NCBI GenBank assembly: GCA_052387855.1
Contig: JBQTIT010000007.1
Span: 62,001-126,000, forward strand
DNA length: 64,000 nt
Reading direction: 5' to 3'
Source of the DNA: CAIYZT01 sp052387855
GTDB taxonomy: Bacteria > Pseudomonadota > Alphaproteobacteria > Rhodobacterales > Rhodobacteraceae
Shown: positions 1 through 9,110 of the stretch, piece by piece
Layout of the letters: each line of letters begins with the position of its first letter
Position numbering within the stretch: position 1 is the first letter of the stretch
Position numbers and translations under genes: made by a program
Notes under the pieces: model-generated
Database searches by the model: none
Told to the model about the DNA's origin: nothing
The model's input: the letters and a program-made list of their open reading frames with translations, nothing else

Positions 1-1
1 C

Positions 2-1105
2 GATGCCGTGGGGGTTGGCGACGGCTTTCTGTGGTACAACGCCACCACCGGCAAATTCCGGGCGCGGCAGGCTGGGGCCGATGTCGATCTGATCGGCGCG
101 GGCGCCGGGTCGGGCGATGTCGTGGGCCCGGCTGCCGCCAGCGACCATGCGCTGGCAAGGTTCGATCTGGCGACGGGCAAGCTGTTGCAGAATTCGGCGG
201 TCACGCTTTCGGATGCGGGCGATCTGGCCCTGCCCACGGGCGACTGGCCGGCCGGGGCCTGGACGCTGGCGCGCGCGGCGGGCGCGAACGGCGCGCTCAG
301 CCTGTCCCAGCGCGGGACCGGGGCGTTGCAGCTTGTCGCCACGGACGCCGCCGAGATCGGGTTTTCCACCAATGGCGCCACACGGGCCCGGCTGTCCGCG
401 ACCGGCGCCTTTCTGCCCGGCGCCAATCTGGGCACCCCGATCGGAGAGCTTGCGACCCGGTTTTCGGAGATCTTCGCCCAGAAGGTGAATCTCGGCTCCA
501 CCTCGGCCGACGGGGTCGCTCTGTCCACCGGGGCCGGTGCGCCCGAAGGTGTGGTGACGGGCAGCGTCGGCTCGGTCTATCTTCGCGGCGACGGCGCGGG
601 CGGGACCAGCCTTTACGTCAAGGAAAGCGGCGCGGGCAACACCGGCTGGACCGCCTTTCAGGCCGATCGCTGGACCTATCTCAAGTTGGCGGCCGACAGC
701 GTCGTCAGCACCGTCGCCCATGCGGATGTGGCCGGGATGTCCTTTACCGCGCTGGCCGACACGGTCTACGAGATCGAGATCTTTGGCGCCATGCAGTCGG
801 CGGCAACGACGACCGGCATCGGCGTCGCCCTCAAGATCCCCAGCGGCACGGTTGACGGCATGACCATCGTGCCGAACACCACCACCAGCATCCAGGCCGC
901 CATGCAGCGGGCCGACGATGCCATCGCCGCCCCGACCACGGCGGTCGCCACGGCGGCCGTGAACTGGCCGATCTTCGGCAAGTATCTTGTCGCGGTCGGC
1001 GCCACCGGCGGGGCGGTCCAGCTTCGCCAGCGGTCCGAGGTCGCGGGCAGCAGCACCACCCTGATGGCGGGCCTGCGGATGAAGGTCCGCCAGATCCCCG
1101 CCTGA
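2..1105 (+). CDS. phage-tail-like surface protein, C-terminal part (partial)
   Basis: The reading frame is open to the left edge, so the gene starts outside the window; about 367 codons are visible. Early residues read like the repeated 'FLWYNATTGKF' segment found near the ends of phage tail fibres and tail-fibre-like surface proteins. The middle is rich in Gly, Ala, Ser and Thr, with beta-type repeats and no membrane segment. The last 140 residues (from 'WTYLKLAADSVVSTVAHADV') look like a compact C-terminal receptor-binding or trimerisation domain of such fibres. No catalytic motif is visible. It ends 96 bp before ugd on the same strand. It could be a prophage remnant or a cell-surface protein of the neighbouring polysaccharide island; I cannot decide without the missing 5' part. 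Confidence 0.55.
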   Translation, partial: DAVGVGDGFLWYNATTGKFRARQAGADVDLIGAGAGSGDVVGPAAASDHALARFDLATGKLLQNSAVTLSDAGDLALPTGDWPAGAWTLARAAGANGALSLSQRGTGALQLVATDAAEIGFSTNGATRARLSATGAFLPGANLGTPIGELATRFSEIFAQKVNLGSTSADGVALSTGAGAPEGVVTGSVGSVYLRGDGAGGTSLYVKESGAGNTGWTAFQADRWTYLKLAADSVVSTVAHADVAGMSFTALADTVYEIEIFGAMQSAATTTGIGVALKIPSGTVDGMTIVPNTTTSIQAAMQRADDAIAAPTTAVATAAVNWPIFGKYLVAVGATGGAVQLRQRSEVAGSSTTLMAGLRMKVRQIPA

Positions 1106-1143
1106 TCCGCGCCTTCGGTCCGCCCCGGTTCTCCCGATCCCGT

Positions 1144-1172
1144 TTGACAGGCTGCTGGCGGCTTTCTTTGCA
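1144..1172 (+). promoter_or_regulatory. putative promoter of ugd
   Basis: A perfect -35 hexamer TTGACA (1144-1149) is followed by 17 bp and a weak -10 TTTGCA (1167-1172), placing a start site about 22 bp before the ugd ATG. The spacing is ideal, the -10 is poor, as is common in GC-rich alphaproteobacteria. Inference only. Confidence 0.35.
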
Positions 1173-1201
1173 GGGCCGGCGGGTTTTGGCGGCGGGGTAT
1201 C

Positions 1202-2515
1202 ATGAAGATCGCGATGATCGGGACGGGCTATGTCGGGCTTGTCTCAGGGGTGTGTTTTTCCGACTTTGGCCATGACGTGGTCTGCGTCGACAAGAACCCC
1301 GACAAGATCGCGGCCCTTCAGCGCGGCGAGGTTCCGATCTTCGAGCCGGGGCTTGACCAGCTTCTGGCCAGGAACATCGCCGCCGGGCGGCTGGGCTTCA
1401 CGCTCGATCTGGCCGCGGCGGTGGCGGGGGCGGATGCCGTCTTCATCGCGGTGGGCACGCCGGCGCGGCGCGGCGATGGCCATGCCGACCTGAGCTTTGT
1501 CATGCAGGCGGCGGCCGAGATCGGCCGGGCGCTGACCGGACCTGCGGTGATCGTGACCAAGTCCACGGTTCCGGTCGGCACCAACCGCAAGCTGGCCGCG
1601 GCGATCCGCGCCGCCAATCCGGATGCCGACTTCGACGTCGCCTCGAACCCCGAGTTCCTGCGCGAGGGCGCGGCCATCGACGACTTCATGCGCCCGGACC
1701 GCGTGGTGGTCGGGGTCGAGAGCAAGCGGGCGGAAAAGGTGCTGGCCGACATCTACCGGCCGCTGTTTCTGCGCGAGTTTCCGATCGTCTTCACCGGCCT
1801 GGAAAGCGCCGAGATGATCAAATACGCCGCCAACGCCTTTCTGGCCGCCAAGATCACCTTCATCAACGAGATCGCCGCGCTCAGCGAGCGGACCGGCGCC
1901 GACATCAAGGAAGTGGCCCGGGGCATCGGCCTTGACGGGCGGATCGGCAACAGGTTCCTGCACGCGGGTCCCGGCTATGGCGGAAGCTGCTTTCCCAAGG
2001 ATACCAGGGCCTTGGCGCGGATCGGGCAAGAGCACGGCGTGCCGATGCAGATCACCGAGACGGTGATCAAGGTCAACGAAGAGATCAAGCGGCGGATGAT
2101 CGACAAGATCGTCGATCTGTGCGGCGGGGTGGTCAGCGGCAAGACGATCGGCGTGCTTGGGGTGACGTTCAAGCCCGACACCGACGACATGCGCGAGGCG
2201 CCCAGCCTGACCATCGTCCCCGCGCTGGTGGGCGCCGGGGCGCGGCTGCGCGTGGCCGACCCGCAGGGCCGGCGCGAGGGCGAGGCGCTGTTGCCGGGGG
2301 TGAAGTGGGTGGACAGCGCCTATCAGGCGGCGCAGGGGGCCGACCTGCTGGTGATCCTGACCGAGTGGAACGAATATCGCGGGCTGGACCTGCAACGGCT
2401 GGCGCGCCGGATGACCCGCCCCGCCATGGCCGACCTGCGCAACCTCTACGACCCGGCCGAGGTCCTGGCCGCCGGATTCGTGGCCTATGTCGGCGTCGGG
2501 CGCCAGGGGACCTGA
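1202..2515 (+). CDS. ugd: UDP-glucose 6-dehydrogenase
   Basis: Oxidises UDP-glucose to UDP-glucuronate with two NAD+, in the cytoplasm, to feed acidic polysaccharide synthesis. The 437-residue length is normal. The N-terminal Rossmann fold starts with the motif MIGTGYVGLVSG (residues 5-16). The catalytic cysteine lies in GYGGSCFPKDT at about residues 258-268, and the C-terminal UDP-binding domain begins near residue 310 with GVTFKPDTDDMREAP. The ATG start is chosen because the Rossmann motif must begin within the first few residues. It leads the polysaccharide island: glycosyltransferase and sulfotransferase-like genes follow on the same strand, and a capsule exporter lies further on, which suggests a uronic-acid-containing capsule or exopolysaccharide. 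Confidence 0.95.
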   Translation: MKIAMIGTGYVGLVSGVCFSDFGHDVVCVDKNPDKIAALQRGEVPIFEPGLDQLLARNIAAGRLGFTLDLAAAVAGADAVFIAVGTPARRGDGHADLSFVMQAAAEIGRALTGPAVIVTKSTVPVGTNRKLAAAIRAANPDADFDVASNPEFLREGAAIDDFMRPDRVVVGVESKRAEKVLADIYRPLFLREFPIVFTGLESAEMIKYAANAFLAAKITFINEIAALSERTGADIKEVARGIGLDGRIGNRFLHAGPGYGGSCFPKDTRALARIGQEHGVPMQITETVIKVNEEIKRRMIDKIVDLCGGVVSGKTIGVLGVTFKPDTDDMREAPSLTIVPALVGAGARLRVADPQGRREGEALLPGVKWVDSAYQAAQGADLLVILTEWNEYRGLDLQRLARRMTRPAMADLRNLYDPAEVLAAGFVAYVGVGRQGT

Positions 2516-2608
2516 GCCTTCCGGAATCAGTGACTCAAGGCGCCCGGCAGGCTATGTGATCCCTGCGCGCCCGGGGTTCGGCGGCGGGTCTGGGGTCGGA
2601 CTTTACGG

Positions 2609-5600
2609 ATGCAGTCGGCACGCATGATCCTTTGTCTTGGTCCGCACCGGACCGGCACCTCTGCCGTGGCGGCGGCGCTTGCGGCCCTTGGAGCCGAGAC
2701 CGGTATCGCCTGGGCCGATGCCAGCGCGGAAGGCGCCAGGGGTTCTTTCGAGCATCCGGGCCTGGTCGCGCTGAACGAGCGCCTTCTGGCGGCCTTGGGC
2801 GGGGCGTGGGATTCGGCGGTCTTTCGGGGCGGCCCGGCCATCGCAGCGGCGGGGAGCGGGCTGGATCCGCTGCGCGCCGAGGCGCTGGACCTTTTGCGCC
2901 GCAGCTTCCGCCCCGGGCAGACCGCGCTGCTGATGGACCCAAGGCTGTGCCTGCTGCTCGATTTCTGGCTGCCGGTGATCGCCGAGGCGGGGTTTTCGCG
3001 GATCGACATGGTGCATGTGCTGCGCGATCCCCTGGCGGCGGCGCTGTCGCACCGGCGGCGCAGCCGGCGCCGGCCGGAGGGCGGCGATTTCGGCGCCGAA
3101 CTGCCCGAGGGCGCGGCGCTGTGGCTGTCCTGCATGGGCCAGATGTGGGACGGCTTTGATCGCGGGCGCCATCTGGTGGTGTCCTTTGATGCCCTGCTCG
3201 GCCAGCCCGGAGCCACACTGCGGCGGCTGGCCGGATTTGCCGGGCTGCCTGTCGATGAAGCACGCATCGCCGCCGCCTCGGCCGGAGTCCTCGATCCGGC
3301 CTTGACGGGGCCCCCGCCGGCGCCCCTGGACCGGGCGGCGGTCGAACAGGCCCTGCCGCAGGCGCCGGGCGCCTTTGCGGCGCTGATGCCGCTTGCGGCG
3401 AAGGGCGCGCTTTCCCGCGCCGATGTTGCTGCCGTCTGTGGTCTGGCCCTGGCCGCCGGCCCGGCGATCGAGCGCATCCAGAGCGCCGCGCTGGCCCGGC
3501 TGCCGGCCAGCCGGCGCGCCCCGGCCGCGGCGGCGGCGCGGCCCGCGCCGCAGCGCGCGGCGGGCCGGTTGGCGCGCGCCGCTTGGGCGGGCATCGGCGC
3601 CGGCTGGATTCGCGTCAACCATCTGGTCCGGTGGGCCCATCAGGGGGTCTCGGCCCGCGCGCCCCGCTGCGCCGAGCGTCTGCGGCGCCTGCTGTGGCCC
3701 GCCCTCGCGGCCGCCAACCTGGCCATCCTGGGAACAAGACATGTTCCCGCCCCGCGCACCACGATCGCCCCCAAGCCGGGGCAGACCATCCATCCGTTCG
3801 ACTATCAGGCGCCGATGCCGGGCGGGCCCTATCGCCCGCTCGTCTCGGTCATCGTGCCGAACTACAACCACGCCCCGTTCCTGCGTCAGCGGCTGGACAG
3901 CATCTATGGCCAGAGCTGGCCCCGTTTCGAGGTCATCCTGTTGGATGACGGCTCCGGCGACGACAGCCGTGCCATCTTGCAGGACTACGCCGCGCGCCAT
4001 GCCGACCGCACGCGGGTGATCCTGAACGACAAGAATTCGGGCAGCGCCTTTCGCCAATGGGAAAAGGGGATGGCGGCCGCGCGGGGCGATCTGATCTGGA
4101 TCGCCGAGAGCGACGACTGGTGCTCGGCCAATTTTCTGGAAACGCTGGTGCCGTTCTTTGCCAACCCGGCCGTGCAACTGGCCTATGCGCCGTCCGTTTT
4201 CATGAACGGTGCCGGCGATCGGCAGATCTGGTCCATGGCCGAATACCTTTCTGATCTGGGGCCCGAGCGTTGGGACAAGGCCTTTGTCATCCCCGCGCCC
4301 AGGATCGTGCGCGAGGCTTTTGCCGAACGGAACATCATCCCCAACGTCTCGTCGGCGCTCATGCGCCGGATCGAGCGGCCCGAGGCGCTGGAGGCGGATG
4401 TCTGGCGCGGCATGCGCACCTGCGGCGACTGGGTGTTCTATCTGAACCTGATGCGCGGGGGCCTTCTGGCCTATTCGCCCGACGCGCAGAATTTCTACCG
4501 GATGCACGGGGCCAACACCTCGGCTCTCTCGCACACGACCGACAGCTATTACATCGAACACGAGACGGTCGCCCGCTGCGTGCAGCGTCACTACTCGGTC
4601 GACCCTTTGGTGTTTCAGCGCCAGCGTCAGGCCTTGATCCGGCACTGGACCCGCAAGCGGCCCCGCTTTGTGTCGGCCGAGTTCGATGCCTGCTACAGCC
4701 TGCCCAGGATCATGGCCGAGGCCAGGCTGCGCAAGCCGCGCCTGATGATGGCCGGGTTCGCCTTTTGCTCGGGCGGCGGCGAGACCTTTCCCATCACCCT
4801 GGCCAATCTGATGAAGTCGGCCGGCTACGATGTGACCTATCTCAACTGCCGCCAGGCGCCGGAGGTTCCCGGCATTCGCGGCCTGCTGGCCCGTGACATT
4901 CCGGTGGTGACGAATTTCGAGGACCTGAACGGCATCCTGCGCGATTTCGAGATCGAGGTGATCCACTCGCATCACGCCTGGACCGACAACACCATCCTTG
5001 ATCTTATGCCCGAGAGCTCGCCGGTCAAGACGGTGATCACCCTGCACGGCATGTACGAAACCCTGACGGACGACCAGTTGCGCCAGACGCTGCCCAGGCT
5101 GGACCGACGCACCGGCGCGATGGTCCATGTCGCGGAAAAGAACATTTCCGCCTGGACCAGGCTCGGCAGGCCGATTCCCCGGCAGATGAGGCAGATCGAC
5201 AACGCGCTGGCCGATGGGCCGGTCACTCCGGTGGCGCGCGCGGCGCTGGGGATCGGGCCGGGGGCATTTGTGCTTGTCGTGGTTTCGCGCGCCATCGCGC
5301 CCAAGGGCTGGCAAGAAGCGATCGAGGCCGTCACCCTGGCACGGCGGACGCTAAAGCGGGATCTGCACCTGGTGCTGGTCGGCGACGGGCCGGAATGCGA
5401 GCGGCTGCGCGGCAAGACGCCGCCTTTCGTGCATCTTGAGGGCTTTCGCAGCAACCCGCGCGACTATTTCGCCATGGCCGACGCCGGCCTGCTGCCGACG
5501 CGCTTTCCCTGCGAAAGCTTTCCGCTCGCCGTCATCGACTGCCTGATGACCGGCCGGCCCATGATCGCCACCCATATCGGCGAGATCCGGCGCATGCTGA

Positions 5601-5836
5601 CGGGTGAAAACGGACCGGCGGGTGAGCTGTTCGATCTGGTGGACGGGCGGATTCCGGTCGATGTCCTTGCCGGCATCATCGTCAGGCTTGCCGCTGACCC
5701 GCAGGCACTGGGCCGCCTGACGGCCGAGGTCGCCTCGGCCGCCCGTCAGTTCGACCCGGTCCGCATGCGCGACGGATATGATCACGTCTATCATTTTGCC
5801 ACGGGCCGCGTGGCTGGCCTTCTGGCAGCGGAATGA
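2609..5836 (+). CDS. sulfotransferase-like / GT2 / GT4 fusion protein
   Basis: A 1075-residue three-part cytoplasmic protein. Residues 6-240 form a sulfotransferase-like P-loop domain: LGPHRTGTSAV matches the 5'-phosphosulfate loop of PAPS-dependent sulfotransferases, and VLRDPLAAALS near residue 138 matches their 3'-phosphate motif. Residues 409-640 are a family 2 glycosyltransferase, with VSVIVPNYNHAPFLRQ, LLDDGSGDDS and IAESDDW (metal-binding acidic positions). Residues 710-1070 are a GT4-like glycosyltransferase ending in LVLVGDGPECERL and a PCESFPLAVIDCL nucleotide-sugar site. The ATG at 2609 or at 2624 may be the start; 2624 begins right before the P-loop. It lies 93 bp after ugd and 51 bp before a second sulfotransferase-like gene, so it probably builds and perhaps sulfates the same polysaccharide. 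The substrate is unknown. Confidence 0.8.
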   Translation: MQSARMILCLGPHRTGTSAVAAALAALGAETGIAWADASAEGARGSFEHPGLVALNERLLAALGGAWDSAVFRGGPAIAAAGSGLDPLRAEALDLLRRSFRPGQTALLMDPRLCLLLDFWLPVIAEAGFSRIDMVHVLRDPLAAALSHRRRSRRRPEGGDFGAELPEGAALWLSCMGQMWDGFDRGRHLVVSFDALLGQPGATLRRLAGFAGLPVDEARIAAASAGVLDPALTGPPPAPLDRAAVEQALPQAPGAFAALMPLAAKGALSRADVAAVCGLALAAGPAIERIQSAALARLPASRRAPAAAAARPAPQRAAGRLARAAWAGIGAGWIRVNHLVRWAHQGVSARAPRCAERLRRLLWPALAAANLAILGTRHVPAPRTTIAPKPGQTIHPFDYQAPMPGGPYRPLVSVIVPNYNHAPFLRQRLDSIYGQSWPRFEVILLDDGSGDDSRAILQDYAARHADRTRVILNDKNSGSAFRQWEKGMAAARGDLIWIAESDDWCSANFLETLVPFFANPAVQLAYAPSVFMNGAGDRQIWSMAEYLSDLGPERWDKAFVIPAPRIVREAFAERNIIPNVSSALMRRIERPEALEADVWRGMRTCGDWVFYLNLMRGGLLAYSPDAQNFYRMHGANTSALSHTTDSYYIEHETVARCVQRHYSVDPLVFQRQRQALIRHWTRKRPRFVSAEFDACYSLPRIMAEARLRKPRLMMAGFAFCSGGGETFPITLANLMKSAGYDVTYLNCRQAPEVPGIRGLLARDIPVVTNFEDLNGILRDFEIEVIHSHHAWTDNTILDLMPESSPVKTVITLHGMYETLTDDQLRQTLPRLDRRTGAMVHVAEKNISAWTRLGRPIPRQMRQIDNALADGPVTPVARAALGIGPGAFVLVVVSRAIAPKGWQEAIEAVTLARRTLKRDLHLVLVGDGPECERLRGKTPPFVHLEGFRSNPRDYFAMADAGLLPTRFPCESFPLAVIDCLMTGRPMIATHIGEIRRMLTGENGPAGELFDLVDGRIPVDVLAGIIVRLAADPQALGRLTAEVASAARQFDPVRMRDGYDHVYHFATGRVAGLLAAE

Positions 5837-5887
5837 CCTTGGACCGGACATGCCGCGATCTGCCCCTGCGCCAGAGGTGTCCGTGAC

Positions 5888-8092
5888 GTGAAACCGGCGC
5901 TGATCCTTCATGTCGGAATGGACAAGACCGGCACGACGGCGATCCAGTCCGCACTGGACCGGGCCTGCCGGTCCTTGGCGTCCGAACATGGGGTCCTGGT
6001 GCCGCGCACCGGGTCGTGGAGCGACCATTCCCATCATCGCTTTGCCTTTGCCGCCTTCGGCATCAACGGATATTCCTTTGCCGACCTAGCGGGGCTGCTT
6101 GCAAGCCTGGAGGACGAGGTTACCGGCGCTGGATGTGGCCGGGTTCTTCTGTCGTCAGAATGCCTGTACAACCTGCCCGGCAAGCCGGGCATGGAGGCGT
6201 TCATGGCCGGCCTGCGCCGCATATTTGGCGCGATCCGCGTGATCGTCTATCTTCGCCGGCAGGACACTTGGGTTGAATCGCGCTACCGTCATTCGGTGGT
6301 CAGCGGGCGCGAGATCCCCCTCGGGCAGCTTTGCCAGCCAAGGTACGCCGACTATCTGCCCCCTCTTGACCGCTGGGCAGAGGTGGTGGGCCTGGCGAAC
6401 ATGGTGGTGCGGCCCTACGAGACCGCCCAGTTCCCGATGGGCGACATCGCGGCGGATTTCGCGCAGGCGGCCGGGCTGCCTGCCGGCGCGCTGCCCAGCC
6501 TGCGCGGCATCCGGGCCAACGCGGCCCTGTCGTTTGAAGTGGTCCAGCTTCGCGCCGCCTTCAATCATCTTCGCCTGCCGCAGGAAACCACGGGCGATCT
6601 GAACGAGGTGCTGGCGCATGCCGTTGCCGGCGGGCCGGCCGAGCGGTTCTTCGTCTCGCCCCGGCAGGCCGCCCAGCTTGTCGAACGCTATTCGGAATCC
6701 AACCGGCAGATCGCCCTGCGCTATATGGGTCGGATGGACGGGCGCGCCTTTGTCGATCCGCCGCCCGCCGCCGGCGCCCATGCCGTCCCCGAGATCGGCA
6801 GGGCCCGGATGATCGAGATCCTCGGCACGGTCCGACAGCGCAAGCCAGAGCTTCTGCGCCGCGCCGCGAGGGCCGGGGACGAATTGCGCCTTGCGGATCT
6901 GCGGTTCCGCGAGGCGGCGGCGCAGGTCTGGACCCTTGTGAGCGCCCTGCGGGACATGGGAATCGGCGGCGAGGTCGCGGCCGCCGCGCGGTCGGCGCCC
7001 CTGCCGGGGGCACGGCCAGCGGCGCGGGAAATATTCGTTCATTTCGGGGTCTACAAGACCGGATCAAGCGCGATTCAAGAGACCCTTTTCAACCACGCCG
7101 CCGGTCTTTCGGACGGCGCCTATCTGGGCGCAGGGGTCGCGAACCACTCGCTGCTGGTGCGGACGGCGGTGCTAGTTGCCAAGCGGGCGCAGGAAAGGTT
7201 CGCGCCCGGCGACAGCCTGGAAAAGGTCCAGCAGCGCAAGGAACATGCGGCCGAAAGGTTGCAGCATGCGCTGGCCGCCGCCGCGCCGGCGGGCAGGGTC
7301 ATCCTGTCGGCCGAGGCGATCTGCGGCTTCACCGCCAGAGAGCTTGAAACGCTCAAGGACTTCCTGACCCCCCATGCCGAACAAATCCGGTTTTTCGGCT
7401 ACATGCGCGATCCGGTCACGCTGACGGCCTCGGTCTTTCAAGAGCAGCTCAAGAGCCGAAGGCCGGTGGGCTTCACCTTTGGCCAGGGGGGCGAGCCGGG
7501 GCCGCCGCTGCTTTACAGGGTGGTGGACCGGCTTGACGCGCTGTTCGGCGCGGCGGCGGTGACCGTTTTTCCCTTTGATCCCGCCACTTTCCCGGGCGGC
7601 GACGTGGTGCGCCATTTTCTGGCTGCGACCGGGATCCGGGGCGAGGGGCTTGAGCCCGTCCGAAGCAACGAAAGCCTGAACCTGCTGGCGGTCAAGGCGC
7701 TGTATAGTTACCGACACCTGCGCTCTGCCGCAGAGTCCCCCGATCTGGGCAAGAGCCGCGCGGCCTTCATTTCGGACCTGCGCGGGCTCAGGGGGCCCTC
7801 GTTCGGCTTTCATCCCGACATCAACGCCCGCATCAGGGCCAATTGCGGCGACTGGGATGACTGGGCGGCGCGCCGTCTTGGCCGCCCGCTTGCCTACCTG
7901 TCCACCGATGCCCAGGGCGGTATCCGCACCGAGGCGGACCTGCTGACCTTTTCGGACCAGGACCTTGCCGAACTTGCCCGCTACGGCGAACGGCACGGGA
8001 TCAATGCGATAACCGCCGCCTCTGGCGCCGAGGATGTCGCCGACCTTGTCCAGCGGGTCAGGCAGCGCTTTGCCAGGGGGATTGCGGATTAG
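5888..8092 (+). CDS. twin sulfotransferase-like domain protein
   Basis: A 734-residue protein made of two similar halves. The first begins LILHVGMDKTGTTAIQSAL (residues 4-22); the second has VHFGVYKTGSSAIQ at about residues 383-396. Both are the GxxKTGT/S-type P-loop of bacterial sulfotransferase-like families. Each half later carries an arginine-containing VYLRRQDTW or GYMRDPVT segment, resembling the second PAPS-contact motif. No signal peptide or membrane helix is seen. The GTG start at 5888 is chosen because it sits just before the first P-loop and no better start lies between it and the previous gene, which ends 51 bp upstream. It probably acts with the preceding fusion enzyme on the exported polysaccharide. 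Sulfotransferase activity is inferred from the fold pattern; acceptor and donor are unknown. Confidence 0.7.
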   Translation: MKPALILHVGMDKTGTTAIQSALDRACRSLASEHGVLVPRTGSWSDHSHHRFAFAAFGINGYSFADLAGLLASLEDEVTGAGCGRVLLSSECLYNLPGKPGMEAFMAGLRRIFGAIRVIVYLRRQDTWVESRYRHSVVSGREIPLGQLCQPRYADYLPPLDRWAEVVGLANMVVRPYETAQFPMGDIAADFAQAAGLPAGALPSLRGIRANAALSFEVVQLRAAFNHLRLPQETTGDLNEVLAHAVAGGPAERFFVSPRQAAQLVERYSESNRQIALRYMGRMDGRAFVDPPPAAGAHAVPEIGRARMIEILGTVRQRKPELLRRAARAGDELRLADLRFREAAAQVWTLVSALRDMGIGGEVAAAARSAPLPGARPAAREIFVHFGVYKTGSSAIQETLFNHAAGLSDGAYLGAGVANHSLLVRTAVLVAKRAQERFAPGDSLEKVQQRKEHAAERLQHALAAAAPAGRVILSAEAICGFTARELETLKDFLTPHAEQIRFFGYMRDPVTLTASVFQEQLKSRRPVGFTFGQGGEPGPPLLYRVVDRLDALFGAAAVTVFPFDPATFPGGDVVRHFLAATGIRGEGLEPVRSNESLNLLAVKALYSYRHLRSAAESPDLGKSRAAFISDLRGLRGPSFGFHPDINARIRANCGDWDDWAARRLGRPLAYLSTDAQGGIRTEADLLTFSDQDLAELARYGERHGINAITAASGAEDVADLVQRVRQRFARGIAD

Positions 8093-8138
8093 CGCCCCCG
8101 CGCAAAACGCAACATAACCGATGTTCGGCCTGTCCTGG

Positions 8139-8170
8139 ATTGGTTTCTATCTGATCAGATAGAAACCAAT
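8139..8170. terminator. 32-bp perfect palindrome between convergent genes
   Basis: ATTGGTTTCTATCTGA followed at once by its exact reverse complement. It lies between the stop codon of the plus-strand sulfotransferase-like gene (8092) and the stop codon of the minus-strand permease gene (8171-8173), so transcripts from both sides would form the same hairpin. This suits a bidirectional terminator, although U-tracts are short and the arm is AT-rich for this genome. A protein-binding site is an alternative. Confidence 0.6.
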
Positions 8171-8998
8171 TTAGCCTTCGAGCGCGTCGCGCACAACCCG
8201 GTGCAGCATCACCATGCCGATGGTAAAGGTGGACAGCGCCACCATCAGCACGAACAGCGACGAGACATCCCCGCGCCCGACCTCGGGGTAAAAGGCGGCG
8301 CGCATCAACTCGATCGGATGCGCGACGGGGTTCCACCACAGATAGGACTTGTAGGGCTCGGGAACGATGTCGATCGGGATCAGCACCCCCGAGGCCAGCA
8401 TCAGCGGCCGGGTAAAGACCGACCACAGGTTTTCGTAGCTGGGAACAAGCAGGAACAGGACCGCGTTCAGGCAGCCCACGCCAAAGCCCAGGCAGCCGGC
8501 CAGGGCCAGCGCCTCGATCACCAGTAGCGCGTCGATGCTGGGGTTGAGATCGTAAAGGCCGATGATGCTGATCGCCAGAAAGGCAAAGACCACCATCTGG
8601 ATGAAGAGATGCAGGATCGCCCGGGCAATGATCGTGTCCAGCGCGCGGACGGTCGGAAAGCTCAGCAGCGGCCGCGAAAACTTTGGCGCCGACGCCGCCT
8701 TTGACGACAGCGCGGCAAAGACGCCAAAGGGCACGATCCCTGTCATGTAGAACAAGGGAAAGCTGTCACCGACCGGCGGCACGCGCGAGATGACGCTGAA
8801 CACAAGGCTCATCAGGATGATCGTCGCGATGGGGTCGATGAAGGCCCAGAGAAATCCCAGCGAGGTTCGGCTTTCGCTGGTTTCCAGCTCGCGCAGGATC
8901 AGCGCGCCAAGCACCCGCACCGTCTTGAAGTGCCGGCTGCGCGGCACCCCCGGCGCGCGGCGGTCCGGTTCGGACAAGGCGCTTTCGGTCCTGGGCAT
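8171..8998 (-). CDS. kpsM: capsule-type ABC transporter permease (KpsM-like)
   Basis: Inner-membrane permease of the ABC-2 polysaccharide export family, 275 residues, with six predicted hydrophobic helices. The early segment LGALILRELETSESRTSLGFLWAFIDP is typical of KpsM/BexB: an amphipathic interface helix followed by the first membrane helix. The start at 8998 is preferred over the upstream in-frame 9094 because AAGGAAAGGA lies just before it. It is transcribed away from kpsE and kpsT, which follow on the other strand; together the three give the inner-membrane part of an ABC-dependent capsule exporter. Direction of transport is inferred from the family. Confidence 0.88.
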   Translation of the reverse strand: MPRTESALSEPDRRAPGVPRSRHFKTVRVLGALILRELETSESRTSLGFLWAFIDPIATIILMSLVFSVISRVPPVGDSFPLFYMTGIVPFGVFAALSSKAASAPKFSRPLLSFPTVRALDTIIARAILHLFIQMVVFAFLAISIIGLYDLNPSIDALLVIEALALAGCLGFGVGCLNAVLFLLVPSYENLWSVFTRPLMLASGVLIPIDIVPEPYKSYLWWNPVAHPIELMRAAFYPEVGRGDVSSLFVLMVALSTFTIGMVMLHRVVRDALEG

Positions 8999-9110
8999 GC
9001 GGTCCTTTCCTTGGCCGCGGCACATGGCAAGGCCCTGCCAGCCCACGGCTTGGGGCTTGTACCAGCCCTGCCAATTCCATAACAAGGGCATCACCCAGGA
9101 TCAACCGGCC

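Noticed and set aside
2603..5314. A 903-codon minus-strand frame opposite the glycosyltransferase fusion
   Set aside because: The plus strand encodes clear motifs; the antisense frame has shadow-like composition and no start context.
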